The notes under the pieces are model-generated. The model had not been told where the DNA came from, ran no database searches, and was given only the letters and a program-made list of their open reading frames with translations. The translations under genes were made by a program, and so were the position numbers. From Micromonospora phaseoli (GTDB taxonomy: Bacteria > Actinomycetota > Actinomycetes > Mycobacteriales > Micromonosporaceae): a DNA stretch of 64,000 bases. Shown piece by piece: positions 17,595-27,947 of this stretch. The stretch covers positions 208,137 to 272,136 of the forward strand of contig NZ_FNYV01000009.1 in the NCBI RefSeq assembly GCF_900109115.1, given 5' to 3'. How positions within the stretch are numbered: position 1 is the stretch's first letter; each line of letters opens with the position of its first letter.

Positions 17595-18500
17595 GTGGCA
17601 TTCGACTACGGCGACCGGACCGGATATGAACCGATCAGTGACGTCGACCGCAAGGAGTTTCATGAGCAGGGTTTTCTCCTGCTGCGTAACGTCCTGACCG
17701 AGGACCACCGGGCCGCGCTCGAAGCCGCGGTCGACCGGGTGTACGAGGAGGAGAAGGCCAAGGGCAACACCACCAAGGACGGCACCCTGCACCTGCTGGG
17801 CTTCCTTGAGCGGGACGAGCTCTTCGGCGAACTGCTCACCCACCCGATCGCATTCCCCTACATGTGGGGTCTGGCCGGGTGGAACATCTACACCCACCAC
17901 AACCACCTCGACGTCACCCCGCCGGCGCTGGAGCCGGAGAAGCCGTACTGGGGCTGGCACCAGGACGGGTACCGGCAGAATTCCGACCCGGAGACGATGG
18001 ACCCGAACCTGCCGCGGCCGATGTTCTCGCTGAAGGTCGCCTACGTCCTCTCCGACCTGTCGGAGAACGGCCGGGGCGCGACCAAGGTCATCCCGGGCAG
18101 TCACCTGCGGAACTCGCTGGCCCGGCCGACGGACCTCAGCGTGCACAACCCGGACCCGGAGGGCACGGTGGAGATCACCGCCAACCCGGGTGACGCCTTC
18201 ATCTTCGACCGCCGCCAGTGGCACTCCCGGTCGACCAACCTGTCGAACATCACCCGCAAGATGCTCTTCGTCGGCTACACCTACCGGTGGATCCGGCCCC
18301 TCGACGAGCTGCACCCCGACAAGGACGGCGAGTGGTACCGCAACCGCACGCCGGTACAGCGCCAGCTTCTCGGTGAGGGCACCCACACCGCGAACTACTG
18401 GGGCATCAACTGGGACGGCTACATCGACGACGAGATCCCGCTGCGCAAGGAGCTCAAGGAGCGCGGTCTGCTCGACCGCAACATCCCCTGGCTCCGCTGA
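17595..18500 (+). CDS. Phytanoyl-CoA dioxygenase (PhyH) family Fe(II)/2-oxoglutarate oxygenase
   Basis: 301 residues from the GTG at 17595; GGGAGGGG seven bases upstream fits well, and an ATG about 30 bases earlier is the alternative. The Fe-binding facial triad is seen as HQD in YWGWHQDGY and a distal His in RQWHSRSTN, with ATKVIPGSHL between them, which is the PhyH pattern. The family hydroxylates diverse acyl-CoA, ectoine or natural-product substrates; no partner genes tell which. Acidic, soluble, no signal. A strong hairpin terminator shared with the convergent GlsB gene lies 48 bases downstream. Confidence 0.88.
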   Translation: MAFDYGDRTGYEPISDVDRKEFHEQGFLLLRNVLTEDHRAALEAAVDRVYEEEKAKGNTTKDGTLHLLGFLERDELFGELLTHPIAFPYMWGLAGWNIYTHHNHLDVTPPALEPEKPYWGWHQDGYRQNSDPETMDPNLPRPMFSLKVAYVLSDLSENGRGATKVIPGSHLRNSLARPTDLSVHNPDPEGTVEITANPGDAFIFDRRQWHSRSTNLSNITRKMLFVGYTYRWIRPLDELHPDKDGEWYRNRTPVQRQLLGEGTHTANYWGINWDGYIDDEIPLRKELKERGLLDRNIPWLR

Positions 18501-18547
18501 ACAACCCGGCACCACCGCCGGCGCGGAACCGCCGGCACGTACGCACA

Positions 18548-18584
18548 CGAAAGGCGCCCGACCTCGACGGTCGGGCGCCTTTCG
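18548..18584. terminator. Bidirectional hairpin terminator between phyH-like and glsB-like genes
   Basis: Perfect 16-bp stem, CGAAAGGCGCCCGACC at 18548-18563 paired with its complement at 18569-18584, and a five-base loop. It sits 47 bases after the PhyH stop (plus) and 12 bases after the first GlsB-like stop (minus). Confidence 0.9.
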
Positions 18585-18595
18585 AGACTCAGCTG

Positions 18596-18880
18596 TTACC
18601 GGGTGACACCCCGGCGACCGCGGCCCACACCGACGACCAGCGCGACCGCGACGGCGGCCAGCAGCACCTGGAGCATCAGCTCCCGCCAGTCGATGCCGGC
18701 GGTCTCCGCGAAACCGGACGCACGGGCGATGACCGTACCGAGCAGCGCGGCGCCGACACCGATGAGCATGTGCAGCCAGATCGGCATGTTCTGCCGGCCC
18801 GGCACCACCAGACGGCCCAGCGCACCGATGATCAGACCGACGATCAGCGCGGTGATGATGCCCCAAACGGTGAGCTCCAT
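18596..18880 (-). CDS. GlsB/YeaQ/YmgE family stress-response membrane protein, copy 1
   Basis: 94 residues of the transglycosylase-associated-protein (GlsB/YeaQ/YmgE) family: three hydrophobic segments (VWGIITALIVGLIIGALGRL; WLHMLIGVGAALLGTVIA; LMLQVLLAAVAVALVVGVG), with the conserved GRLVVPGRQ and PIWLHMLIGVGAA. A small integral membrane protein of envelope/general stress response; exact job unknown. AAGGAGAG sits before the ATG. Its closest relative is the next gene, about 80 percent identical by eye, arranged in tandem. Its promoter motif is also duplicated. Confidence 0.92.
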   Translation of the reverse strand: MELTVWGIITALIVGLIIGALGRLVVPGRQNMPIWLHMLIGVGAALLGTVIARASGFAETAGIDWRELMLQVLLAAVAVALVVGVGRGRRGVTR

Positions 18881-18940
18881 GGTCGCTCTCCTTCACAAAA
18901 GACGTTCCACATTCTGTGGAGTTCCTGTCGTGACCGCCTA

Positions 18941-18966
18941 ATGCCCGACCCGCGAAGATCCCAAAC
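18941..18966 (-). promoter_or_regulatory. Stress-sigma-type promoter motif for GlsB copy 1
   Basis: Read on the minus strand: GTTT, 16 bases, GGGCAT, ending 60 bases before the ATG. It fits the actinobacterial SigB/SigH-like form GTTT-N14-16-GGGTAT, and the segment GTTTGGGA-TTCG is conserved ahead of copy 2. Confidence 0.55.
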
Positions 18967-19085
18967 CGGCTTTTCCGGCTGACACGCCGCGGTGGATCAG
19001 AGAGATCGCGGCGGGCATCAGACATCCCAGAACGGGTTGGCCGCCGGGTACCGACGAGTCTTCTCCGGGGCTGCCCGAGACGCCG

Positions 19086-19118
19086 ACGGGCGCCCGGCCA
19101 TGATGGCCGGGCGCCCGT
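19086..19118 (-). terminator. Hairpin terminator after GlsB copy 2
   Basis: Perfect 15-bp stem ACGGGCGCCCGGCCA (19086-19100) with its complement at 19104-19118 and a three-base loop TGA. It lies 16 bases downstream of the stop at 19134, with no U-tract. Confidence 0.85.
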
Positions 19119-19133
19119 GAGGCGGAGGTGTTT

Positions 19134-19424
19134 CTACCGGTGGGTGACGCCTCGACGGCGGCTACCCACGCCGGCGACCAGCGCCACCGCGATCGCGGCC
19201 AGCGCGACCTGCACGGCGAGTTCGGCCCAGTCGATGCCGGCGGTCACCGTGGCGATGCCCATCGCGCGGGCCAGGACGGTGCCGAGCAGCGCGGCGCCGA
19301 CACCGATGAGCATGTGCAGCCAGATCGGCATGTCCTGCCGGCCCGGCACCACGAGGCGACCCAGCGCACCGATGATCAGACCGACGAACAGCGCGGTGAT
19401 GATGCCCCAGACGGTGAGCTCCAT
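19134..19424 (-). CDS. GlsB/YeaQ/YmgE family stress-response membrane protein, copy 2
   Basis: 96 residues; same architecture as copy 1 with three hydrophobic segments, the GRLVVPGRQDMPIWLHM motif and a basic tail RRRGVTHR. Start at the ATG 19424, with AAGGAGA about eight bases upstream. Copy 2 differs from copy 1 mostly in the third segment (ELAVQVALAAIAVALVAGVG). The leader and promoter motif are also similar, showing the whole transcription unit was duplicated. A hairpin terminator separates the two, so they are transcribed independently. Confidence 0.92.
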   Translation of the reverse strand: MELTVWGIITALFVGLIIGALGRLVVPGRQDMPIWLHMLIGVGAALLGTVLARAMGIATVTAGIDWAELAVQVALAAIAVALVAGVGSRRRGVTHR

Positions 19425-19480
19425 AGTGGCTGTCTCCTTAACAGAAGATGTCCTTCGGCGGGTTCCTGTCGTGCCGATCC

Positions 19481-19507
19481 ATTTCCCTCGGCCCCGAATT
19501 CCCAAAC
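19481..19507 (-). promoter_or_regulatory. Stress-sigma-type promoter motif for GlsB copy 2
   Basis: Minus-strand GTTT, 16 bases, GGGAAAT, 57 bases before the ATG. Spacing and flanks match the motif of copy 1 (GTTTGGGA...TTCG...GGG). The last element is less like GGGTAT. Confidence 0.5.
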
Positions 19508-19627
19508 CGACCAGAGCGCCGATCAGCCACACATCCACCCACCGCCGGTCATGTCGTCCGTCGATGGCACATCGGTTCACCCCGCGCCGTCACGCGGATC
19601 GGGTCGCCGCCCGTCGCCGGGCCACGG

Positions 19628-21505
<1,878 letters not shown>

Positions 21506-21610
21506 AGCGGTCCGTTCTGGTCGGCTGACGTGAGCGGGCCGGCACCGCCGGCCCCCTCTATGCTCCCACGTCCCCGAAGGGCAGCCACCGCGCGGGCGAA
21601 CCCCGCCCGA

Positions 21611-22144
21611 TCACTCCTGCGGCGGCTCGGCGAAGAGGGCGGCGAGCCGGGGCAGCCGGCGCCGCGCCTCGTCGGAGTCGTCGAAGTCCCAGAAGTCGTT
21701 CAGGTCCGGCTCAGGTGCCACCCCGCGGTCCGCCGGGAGGTCGCTCGCGGTCGCCTTGCGGTACGCGTCCCACGGCACGCCGAGCATGTCCTCGCACTCG
21801 AACTCCTCGCCGCTGAGCGAGGCGGCCCGCACGGCAGGCAGCTCAGCCAGCGAATCCGGGTCGGCCACCGCGCGGGCGAAGACCTCCCGGCCCTGGGCCA
21901 TCAACCAGCCACGGAAGTACTCGAAGCCGTCGTCGGAGGCACCCCCGTTGATCAGGTACGCGGCGCCCCAGAGATCGACCCGGTAGGAGGCGGCGAGCAC
22001 CCGCCGCTGATGCTCGGCGTACCCGACGATCTCCTCCGGATCACGCTCGGCGAGCAGCGCGACCGCCCGGACGGCGATGTCGTCCGGCTCTCCCCCGCCA
22101 CTACGGGCGCGGTCGATCAACTGCCAGAAGTCTTCGGTCCTCAT
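21611..22144 (-). CDS. DUF4240 domain-containing protein
   Basis: 177 residues from the ATG at 22144. N-terminal MRTEDFWQLIDRAR is the standard opening of DUF4240 proteins (domain about 1-130); then YAEHQRRVLAASYRVDLWGAAYLINGGASDDGFEYFRGWLMAQG. An acidic C-terminal tail (PDLNDFWDFDDSDEARRR) follows. Function unknown; no signal or membrane segment. The domain is often seen with WGR-type or toxin-immunity-like neighbours, none of which is present. It diverges from the kinase-like gene at 22233. Confidence 0.85.
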   Translation of the reverse strand: MRTEDFWQLIDRARSGGGEPDDIAVRAVALLAERDPEEIVGYAEHQRRVLAASYRVDLWGAAYLINGGASDDGFEYFRGWLMAQGREVFARAVADPDSLAELPAVRAASLSGEEFECEDMLGVPWDAYRKATASDLPADRGVAPEPDLNDFWDFDDSDEARRRLPRLAALFAEPPQE

Positions 22145-22232
22145 GGCCTGGCAGTGTCGCAGACGCCGGCCCGGATACCCGGATCCGCGCCGCGTATCGC
22201 CGGGGCGGCACGAGACGGGGCAGCATGGGCGG

Positions 22233-23219
22233 GTGAGCGATCCGTCCCTGCCACCCGTGCCGTACCACGCGACCGCCCAGCGACCCGGGTGGGAGGCGCT
22301 GCCGGCGTCGGTGCGGGCCGCGGTGGCGACGCGGCTCGGCGCCCCGGTGGTCGAGGCCCGGGTCGCGGGCGCCGGCTTCACCCGCGGGTTCGCCGCGGTG
22401 CTGCGCACGGCCGACGGTGCCAGCGCGTTCGTCAAGGCCGCGGCCCGCGCGGAGCAACCCCGACTGGTCGACTGGTACGCGCGGGAGGCGGCGATCCTCA
22501 CCCGGCTGCCCACCGGGCTACCGGTGCCGGGTCTGCGCTGGACGCTGTGCGAGGCGGGCTGGTACGCGCTCTGCCTCGAACCCGTCGACGGACGCACCCC
22601 CCGATTGCCCTGGGATCCGGCCGAGCTGGCCAGCACTCTCACCGGTTTCGCCGACGTCGCCGCCGCGCTCGCCGACCCGCCCGCCGAGTTGACCTCCCTC
22701 GGGCTGCCCCGGCTCGCCGACCTCGCCCGCGACAACATCCTGTGGTGGGTTGAGGTCGCCGCCGGCCGGGAACCTGCGCCGCCGCTGCCCGACCCGGTCC
22801 GGGGACGGTTGACCGAACTGGTCGCGCTGGAGTCGCTCCTGCCCGGGTACGCCGCCGACGCCACCGGCCTGACCCACGGCGACCTGCGGGTCGACAACGT
22901 GCTGATCGACCGCTCCGGCTCCGCCAGGTTCTGCGACTGGCCGTGGCTGTGTCACGGACCGGCCTGGTTCGACCTGGCCGGCCTGCTGATCACCGGGTAC
23001 GCGGGCGGGCTGGACGTCGACTCGCTCTTCGACACGCACCCCGCCGCCGCCGACGCGCCGGCCGACGCGCTCGACGTGACGCTGGCCGCGCTGGCCGGCT
23101 ACCACCTCACCGCCGCCGCGTCGGCGCCCTCGACCGCATCGGCCCACCTGCCCGCCCATCAGCGGTGGACCGGCGAGCAGGCGCTCGGCTGGCTGGCCCG
23201 CCGCCAGGGCTGGACCTGA
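22233..23219 (+). CDS. Aminoglycoside-phosphotransferase-fold kinase
   Basis: 328 residues. APH/choline-kinase fold: nucleotide-binding lobe at 50-110 (GAGFTRGFAAVLRTADGASAFVKAAAR, with the ATP-contacting Lys), hinge at CLEPVDGR, catalytic loop LTHGDLRVDNVLI (His-Gly-Asp-x3-Asn) near 200, then the metal Asp in RFCDWPW. Substrate unknown: antibiotic, sugar or metabolite. GTG start at 22233; no good SD visible. Neighbours give no clue. It is a common orphan type in actinobacteria. Confidence 0.85.
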   Translation: MSDPSLPPVPYHATAQRPGWEALPASVRAAVATRLGAPVVEARVAGAGFTRGFAAVLRTADGASAFVKAAARAEQPRLVDWYAREAAILTRLPTGLPVPGLRWTLCEAGWYALCLEPVDGRTPRLPWDPAELASTLTGFADVAAALADPPAELTSLGLPRLADLARDNILWWVEVAAGREPAPPLPDPVRGRLTELVALESLLPGYAADATGLTHGDLRVDNVLIDRSGSARFCDWPWLCHGPAWFDLAGLLITGYAGGLDVDSLFDTHPAAADAPADALDVTLAALAGYHLTAAASAPSTASAHLPAHQRWTGEQALGWLARRQGWT

Positions 23220-23247
23220 CCGCCACCGGCGACACCAACCTGGTGCC

Positions 23248-23310
23248 GGCGGCTGACGGCTGGCGAGTCGGCAGTTGACGGCTGGGCTGACGGGTTGGCG
23301 GCTGACGGCC
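23248..23310. repeat. Short degenerate direct repeats (TGACGG clusters)
   Basis: Four units containing TGACGG with flanking GGCTGG/GGCGG occur within 63 bases of the rpsT upstream region. They are too degenerate to assign. They might be a slipped-strand expansion of the 3' end of the preceding kinase gene, or sites. Confidence 0.4.
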
Positions 23311-23344
23311 GCACCGCGGTCCGACGCCTATGATCGGTGCCGTT

Positions 23345-23374
23345 TTGGCCTGTCCCGGACCGACCTGGTAACCT
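23345..23374 (+). promoter_or_regulatory. Candidate promoter of rpsT
   Basis: TTGGCC at 23345-23350, an 18-base spacer, then TAACCT at 23369-23374, about 78 bases ahead of the rpsT GTG. It is a plausible housekeeping-sigma promoter for a ribosomal protein gene. Confidence 0.45.
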
Positions 23375-23452
23375 GGCTCTTCGCGCAGCGATGACGCATG
23401 CTTGTCGCGCGCACAAGCTGACCAACCCGAGCTATCAAGACGAGGCTGTCGC

Positions 23453-23719
23453 GTGGCGAACATCAAGTCCCAGATCAAGCGCAACCGGCAGAACGAGAAG
23501 CGCCGGCTGCGTAACAAGTCGGTCAAGTCGTCGCTGAAGACCGCCATCCGGAAGTTCCACGAGGCTGCCGAGGCCGGTGACGTCGAGAAGGCCACCGCTC
23601 TCATGCAGGATGCCTCGCGCAAGCTGGACAAGGCGGCCAGCAAGGGCGTGATCCACGGCAACCAGGCTGCGAACCGCAAGTCCGCGATCGCCATGCGCGT
23701 CGCGTCGCTTGCCGCCTGA
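23453..23719 (+). CDS. rpsT: 30S ribosomal protein S20
   Basis: 88 residues, very basic. Primary 16S rRNA-binding protein. ANIKSQIKRNRQNEKRR is the canonical start, then KSSLKTAIRKFHEAAEAGD and KGVIHGNQAANRKSAI, ending LAA. GTG start at 23453, with a weak GAGG nearby. Transcribed on the plus strand opposite holA, as in mycobacteria. A perfect hairpin terminator follows about 20 bases after the stop. Confidence 0.98.
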   Translation: MANIKSQIKRNRQNEKRRLRNKSVKSSLKTAIRKFHEAAEAGDVEKATALMQDASRKLDKAASKGVIHGNQAANRKSAIAMRVASLAA

Positions 23720-23739
23720 GCCGGCTGACCCAGACCTGA

Positions 23740-23773
23740 CGGAAGCCCCGGGGCTGCTGCCCCGGGGCTTCCG
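23740..23773 (+). terminator. Hairpin terminator of rpsT
   Basis: 15-bp perfect stem CGGAAGCCCCGGGGC with a four-base TGCT loop, starting 21 bases after the rpsT stop. No long U-tract, which is usual here. Confidence 0.9.
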
Positions 23774-23845
23774 CACGTCCACCCACCGGCCCGCGCCGCT
23801 TCAGGCGCGGGGTCGATCCGTACTGCCTCGCGCTCGTCGGCCTGA

Positions 23846-24376
23846 TCAGGAGCCGGGCTCGGCGGTGCCCGGTCGCCGCACTGCCGCCGGCCCCGGGTCG
23901 CGTCCGTGCCCGCCGGCATCCCGCTCGGTCCCGCCGGAGGGCACCGCGCGCCGCACCGGTCGCGCCACGCCAGGAGGCTCGGCCGGCCGTGGCTCCGCGC
24001 GGATCACCGCTGCGGGCACGCTGTGCCGCAGCCAGTCGACCCGGGCTCGGCCGACCACCGGCTCCATCTGCCGCCGGAACCGGTCACGTTCCTGTTCGGG
24101 TACGGCGGCGGCGGCACGGACCACCACGGCGGCCACCAGGTCGTTGAGCTTGACCATCACCGCCACCGCCGCAGGCAGCACCAGCACCGCCCACCAGGTC
24201 ACCAGTTCGGCGAGCGCCAGCAGGGCCGCCAGCGCGATCGTCCCCTCGAAGAAGACGAAGCAGAGCACCCCGCCCGGGTTGACGAAACGCAGCCCGAGCA
24301 CCCGGGCGTAGAGCGGGCGGTACCGCTGTTCGTCGGCCGGGACGGTGGCCCACGAGCCACGGAGGGCTCCGCTCAC
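23846..24376 (-). CDS. Small membrane protein of unknown function
   Basis: 176 residues. A cytoplasmic start (ADEQRYRPLYARVLGLRFVNPGG), two hydrophobic segments (about 38-62 and 62-80: VLCFVFFEGTIALAALLALAELV; WWAVLVLPAAVAVMVKLNDLVAAVVV), then a long Arg/Pro/Gly-rich tail. No domain is recognised. GTG start overlaps the holA stop (GTGA), so it is likely co-transcribed with holA. Similar short proteins sit next to holA in related genera, to my memory; not verified. Confidence 0.7.
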   Translation of the reverse strand: MSGALRGSWATVPADEQRYRPLYARVLGLRFVNPGGVLCFVFFEGTIALAALLALAELVTWWAVLVLPAAVAVMVKLNDLVAAVVVRAAAAVPEQERDRFRRQMEPVVGRARVDWLRHSVPAAVIRAEPRPAEPPGVARPVRRAVPSGGTERDAGGHGRDPGPAAVRRPGTAEPGS

Positions 24377-25353
24377 CTGGCGCTACCCTGCCGCGCCGCA
24401 GCCACCGAGAAGACGGCCCTCTCCAGCGCGTACGCCCGGTCGTCGGAGCCGCCCTTGACCGCCGCGTTGCACTCCGCCGCCGCCCGCATGGCCTCGACCA
24501 GCCCATCGGGCGTCCAGCCGCGGGCCTGCCGTTGGGCCCGCTCTACCTTCCACGGCGGCAGGCCCAGACTGCTGGCCAGCTGATACGGACTGCCCCGGCC
24601 GGCCGAGGCGACCCGGGCCACCGTCCGGATCCCGTCGGCGAGGGCGTCGGCGATCGGCACCGGGTCCACGCCGACGTGCAGGGCCCAGCGCAGCGCCTCC
24701 AGCGCACCCGGCAGGTCGCCGACCATCGTGGCGTCGGCTACCGTGAAGCCGCTCACCTCCACCCGACCCCGGTAGTAACGGGCGACGGTGTCGGCGCCGA
24801 TCCGGCCGTCGGTGTCGGCGATCAGCTGGGCGCAGGCCGCGGCGAGTTCCCGCAGGTCGTTGCCGACCGCAGCGATCAGCGCCTCGGCGGCGTCGTCCGC
24901 GCACCGACCGCCGGCCCGGCGGATCTCGTCGCGCACGAAGGCGACCCGGTCGCGATGCCCCTTGAGTTTGGCGGCCGGCACGACCTGGGCGCCGGCCGAC
25001 CTGAGCCCGTCGGCGAACGCCTTGCCCTTCGCCGCACCGAGGTGCTGCACGACGAGCTGCACCTCCGGGTCGGGATTCTTCGCGTACGACAACAGGGCGG
25101 CGACCAGATCCTTGCGGGCGTCCTGACCGGACCGGAGCAGCAGCACCCGGCGCCCGCCGAACAGCGACGGGCTGAGCATCTCGTCGATCTCGCCGACGGT
25201 GAGCTGGCCGGCCTGGTACTCGCGCACGTCGACGCCAGGGTCGGCGGCCCGGGCAGCGGCGACGGTTTCGGCCAGCGCACGCGTGGCGAGCAGCTCCTCG
25301 TCGCCGAGGACGAGCACAATAGGAGCGGCACTGGCGGCGGTCACGCCGCCCAT
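24373..25353 (-). CDS. holA: DNA polymerase III subunit delta
   Basis: 326 residues from the ATG at 25353 (MGGVTAAS); an upstream ATG at 25434 would add 27. Clamp-loader subunit that binds the beta sliding clamp. Pattern IVLVLGDEELLATRALAETV, REYQAGQLTVGEIDEMLSPSLFGGRRVLLLRSG, LGAAKGKAFADGL and KLKGHRDRVAFV are typical of HolA delta; the shorter start fits family length. AAA+ lid with DLPGALEALRWALHVGVDPVPI and SPYQLASSLGLPPWKVERAQ. Lies next to comEC, the canonical order. Confidence 0.93.
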   Translation of the reverse strand: MGGVTAASAAPIVLVLGDEELLATRALAETVAAARAADPGVDVREYQAGQLTVGEIDEMLSPSLFGGRRVLLLRSGQDARKDLVAALLSYAKNPDPEVQLVVQHLGAAKGKAFADGLRSAGAQVVPAAKLKGHRDRVAFVRDEIRRAGGRCADDAAEALIAAVGNDLRELAAACAQLIADTDGRIGADTVARYYRGRVEVSGFTVADATMVGDLPGALEALRWALHVGVDPVPIADALADGIRTVARVASAGRGSPYQLASSLGLPPWKVERAQRQARGWTPDGLVEAMRAAAECNAAVKGGSDDRAYALERAVFSVAAARQGSAR

Positions 25354-25481
25354 ATTCGCACGCTCGGCTGCCTGGTCCAGCCTGCTCGTCGGTACTGTGC
25401 CGGCAGGCCCCGCACTCAACGCAAATCCAGACATCTACCTCTTTTTGCTCCTTTACCCATAAATCGCCATCGCTCATGGCG

Positions 25482-27947
25482 TCAGCCGCCCCTGGTCGAC
25501 CCGGCGGTCACCACCGCGAGCCCGGCCGGTCCCCGCACCGCCGCCACATCCCCGTCGACGTCGGTACGCAGCACCCGCGCCCCGCCCCGGGCCAGTCGGG
25601 CCAGCACCGCCTCGTTGGGGTGGCCGTACGTGTTGCCCGCGCCCACCGGGACCAACGCGACCGAGGGCGCGACCGCGTCCAGGAACGCCGGATCCTGGTA
25701 CGCGCTGCCATGGTGCGGAACCTTGAGCACGTCGGCCCGCAACGCCTGCGGCGGCAGGTGCTCCCGCAGCGCCTGCTGCTCCTCGGTCTCGGCATCACCG
25801 GTCAGCAGGATCCGCACTCCCGCGACGCTTGCTCGCAGCACCAGGGAGTTGTTGTTCGGATCCGATCGGGTTCCCCGCATCGGGTACGGCGGTCCGACGA
25901 CGACAAGGTCGACCGCGCCGGCCCGGTAACGCCACCCGGCCGGGGCGGCCACCACCGGGGTGCCGTTCGTGGCGGCGGTGGTGTGCACCAGGTCCCGCCC
26001 GAGCGCCGGCTCCGGCCACTGCGGGGTCAGCACCGTGTCCACCCGCCGCCCTCGGAAGACCCCGGCGACACCGCCGGTGTGGTCGACATGGAAGTGGCTG
26101 ACCACCAGCAGCGGCACCCTACGGACGCCGAGCCGGCGCAGGCAGCCGTCCACCGCCGTCGGGTCCGGGCCGGCGTCGACCACGACCGCTGCGCCGGCCG
26201 CCACCGGCAGCAGCACCGCGTCGCCCTGACCGACCGCGCAGACCGCGACGACCCAACCGGTCGGGGGCCAACCGGGGGAGATCACCCGAACCGGCAGCGT
26301 GCCGACGATGACCGCGACGGTGAGCACCGCGACCAGGCGACGTGCCACGGGTCGCCGGGCCACGACCAGCAGCACCACGGTCAGCGCTGCCAGCAGGAGA
26401 GCCCCGGACGCCCCACCCGGCCAGGGCAGGTTGCCCGCCGGGAGCCGGGAGCCGTACCGGGCGATCAGCACCAGCCACCACGCCGGCCAGTGCGCCAACC
26501 AGGCGGCCACCTCGGCACCGGCCGGCCAGATCGGTGACACGATCGCCGCCGCCACCCCGAGCACCGTGGCCGGAGCGATCGCCGGCACCGCGAGGAGGTT
26601 GGCCGGCACCGCCACCAGGCTGACCGTGCCGGTCAGGCCGGCGATCACCGGCGAGCAGGCCAGCTGCGCGGCGGCCGGCACCGCCAACGCCTCGGCCACA
26701 CCCGGCGGTACGCCCCATCGGCGCAGACCGTCCCGCCAGCCGGGAGCGAGCAGCAACAGGCCGCCGGTGGCCAGCACGGACAGCGCGAAGCCGGGGTCCC
26801 CGGCCAGCTCGGGGTCGACCAGCACCAGCACCGCCACGGCAGCAGCCAGCGCGGGCACCGCCGCCCGGGGCCGGCCGGCGGCCAGCGCGGCGAGCCCGAT
26901 CGCGCCCATGGTCGCCGCGCGCACCACGCTCGGCGACGGCCGTACCAGGATGACGAAGCCCACCAGGGCCAGCCCGCAGAGCCCTGCGGCCAGCGCCGGA
27001 CCGGCGCGGGCCCAGCGCGCGACCAGCAGCACCGCCCCGACGACGATCGCGACGTTGGAACCGGAGACGGCGTTGAGGTGCGTCATCCCGGTGGCCCGGA
27101 AGTCCTCCTCCACGGTGTCGGGCAACTGGCTGGTGTCCCCGACGACCAGACCGGGCAGCAGGCCGCCCGGATCGTCGGGCAGTGGCGCACACGCCTTCTG
27201 CAGGCCGGCCCGCAGGAGACCGGCGGCCCGCTGCAGGGCCGACGGGGACCCGAGCCCGGCAGGTGCGCCGACGGCCATCAGCACCGCGCCGGTGAGGTCA
27301 CCGCCGCGTGGTTGCGCCAGGCGCCCCTCGGCGGTGAGCCGTTGCCCGGGCAGCAGCTCCCGCCAGGCCGGATCGTTGGCGAGCACCAGCACCCGCGCCG
27401 GTACGGCGATCCGCTGCCCCGACCCGCCGGTCACGCTCACCAGCCTCGCCGGCACGAGCAGGGTCGGCGGGCGGCCGACGATGCCACCGCGTACCGCCCT
27501 GGGGTCATCCCGGACGACCAGTTCGGCGGTGACCTCGGCTCGTTCGTCGACCAGCGCGCGCAGCGGCTCCGCGTCCCGCACGGCCAACCGGGACGAGGTG
27601 GCCGCCCCGCCGCAGACCACGCCGATCAGCACCGCCACCACGATCCAGCCGTGACGCCGGACGAGCCGGCCGGGGCGGCCGGCGAGCCCGAGCACGTGCA
27701 GCGCCGCCAGACCGGCGAGGCCGGCCGCGACGACGCCCATCAGCAGCGACCGCCGGGCGTCGAGGTACAGCCCGGCCAGCGCGGTGAGCCAGGCGGCCAC
27801 GGCGAGCCCGGCCAACCGCAGGTCGGGGGCGACCGCGCCGCCGATCGCCCCAGCGGGCGCCGGTTCTGCCGGGTGCGCCCGGCCCGCCCGCACCGTGCCG
27901 TCGACCGGACCCGCCGGCCCGGACGCGGCTGTCCAGCCGGACCTCAC
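25482..27947 (-). CDS. comEC: ComEC/Rec2 family competence protein (DNA uptake channel)
   Basis: 821 residues. Multi-spanning N-terminal DUF4131 region, the competence core with many hydrophobic helices (about residues 240-520; including GMTHLNAVSGSNVAIVVG), and a C-terminal metallo-beta-lactamase domain with SHFHVDHTGG (H-x-H-x-D-H like motif), LLTGDAETEEQQALREHL and KVPHHGSAY. It is the inner-membrane channel for single-stranded DNA uptake. GTG start overlaps the comEA stop (GTGA). Whether the host takes up DNA is unknown; no pilus genes are in the window. Confidence 0.95.
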   Translation of the reverse strand: MRSGWTAASGPAGPVDGTVRAGRAHPAEPAPAGAIGGAVAPDLRLAGLAVAAWLTALAGLYLDARRSLLMGVVAAGLAGLAALHVLGLAGRPGRLVRRHGWIVVAVLIGVVCGGAATSSRLAVRDAEPLRALVDERAEVTAELVVRDDPRAVRGGIVGRPPTLLVPARLVSVTGGSGQRIAVPARVLVLANDPAWRELLPGQRLTAEGRLAQPRGGDLTGAVLMAVGAPAGLGSPSALQRAAGLLRAGLQKACAPLPDDPGGLLPGLVVGDTSQLPDTVEEDFRATGMTHLNAVSGSNVAIVVGAVLLVARWARAGPALAAGLCGLALVGFVILVRPSPSVVRAATMGAIGLAALAAGRPRAAVPALAAAVAVLVLVDPELAGDPGFALSVLATGGLLLLAPGWRDGLRRWGVPPGVAEALAVPAAAQLACSPVIAGLTGTVSLVAVPANLLAVPAIAPATVLGVAAAIVSPIWPAGAEVAAWLAHWPAWWLVLIARYGSRLPAGNLPWPGGASGALLLAALTVVLLVVARRPVARRLVAVLTVAVIVGTLPVRVISPGWPPTGWVVAVCAVGQGDAVLLPVAAGAAVVVDAGPDPTAVDGCLRRLGVRRVPLLVVSHFHVDHTGGVAGVFRGRRVDTVLTPQWPEPALGRDLVHTTAATNGTPVVAAPAGWRYRAGAVDLVVVGPPYPMRGTRSDPNNNSLVLRASVAGVRILLTGDAETEEQQALREHLPPQALRADVLKVPHHGSAYQDPAFLDAVAPSVALVPVGAGNTYGHPNEAVLARLARGGARVLRTDVDGDVAAVRGPAGLAVVTAGSTRGG

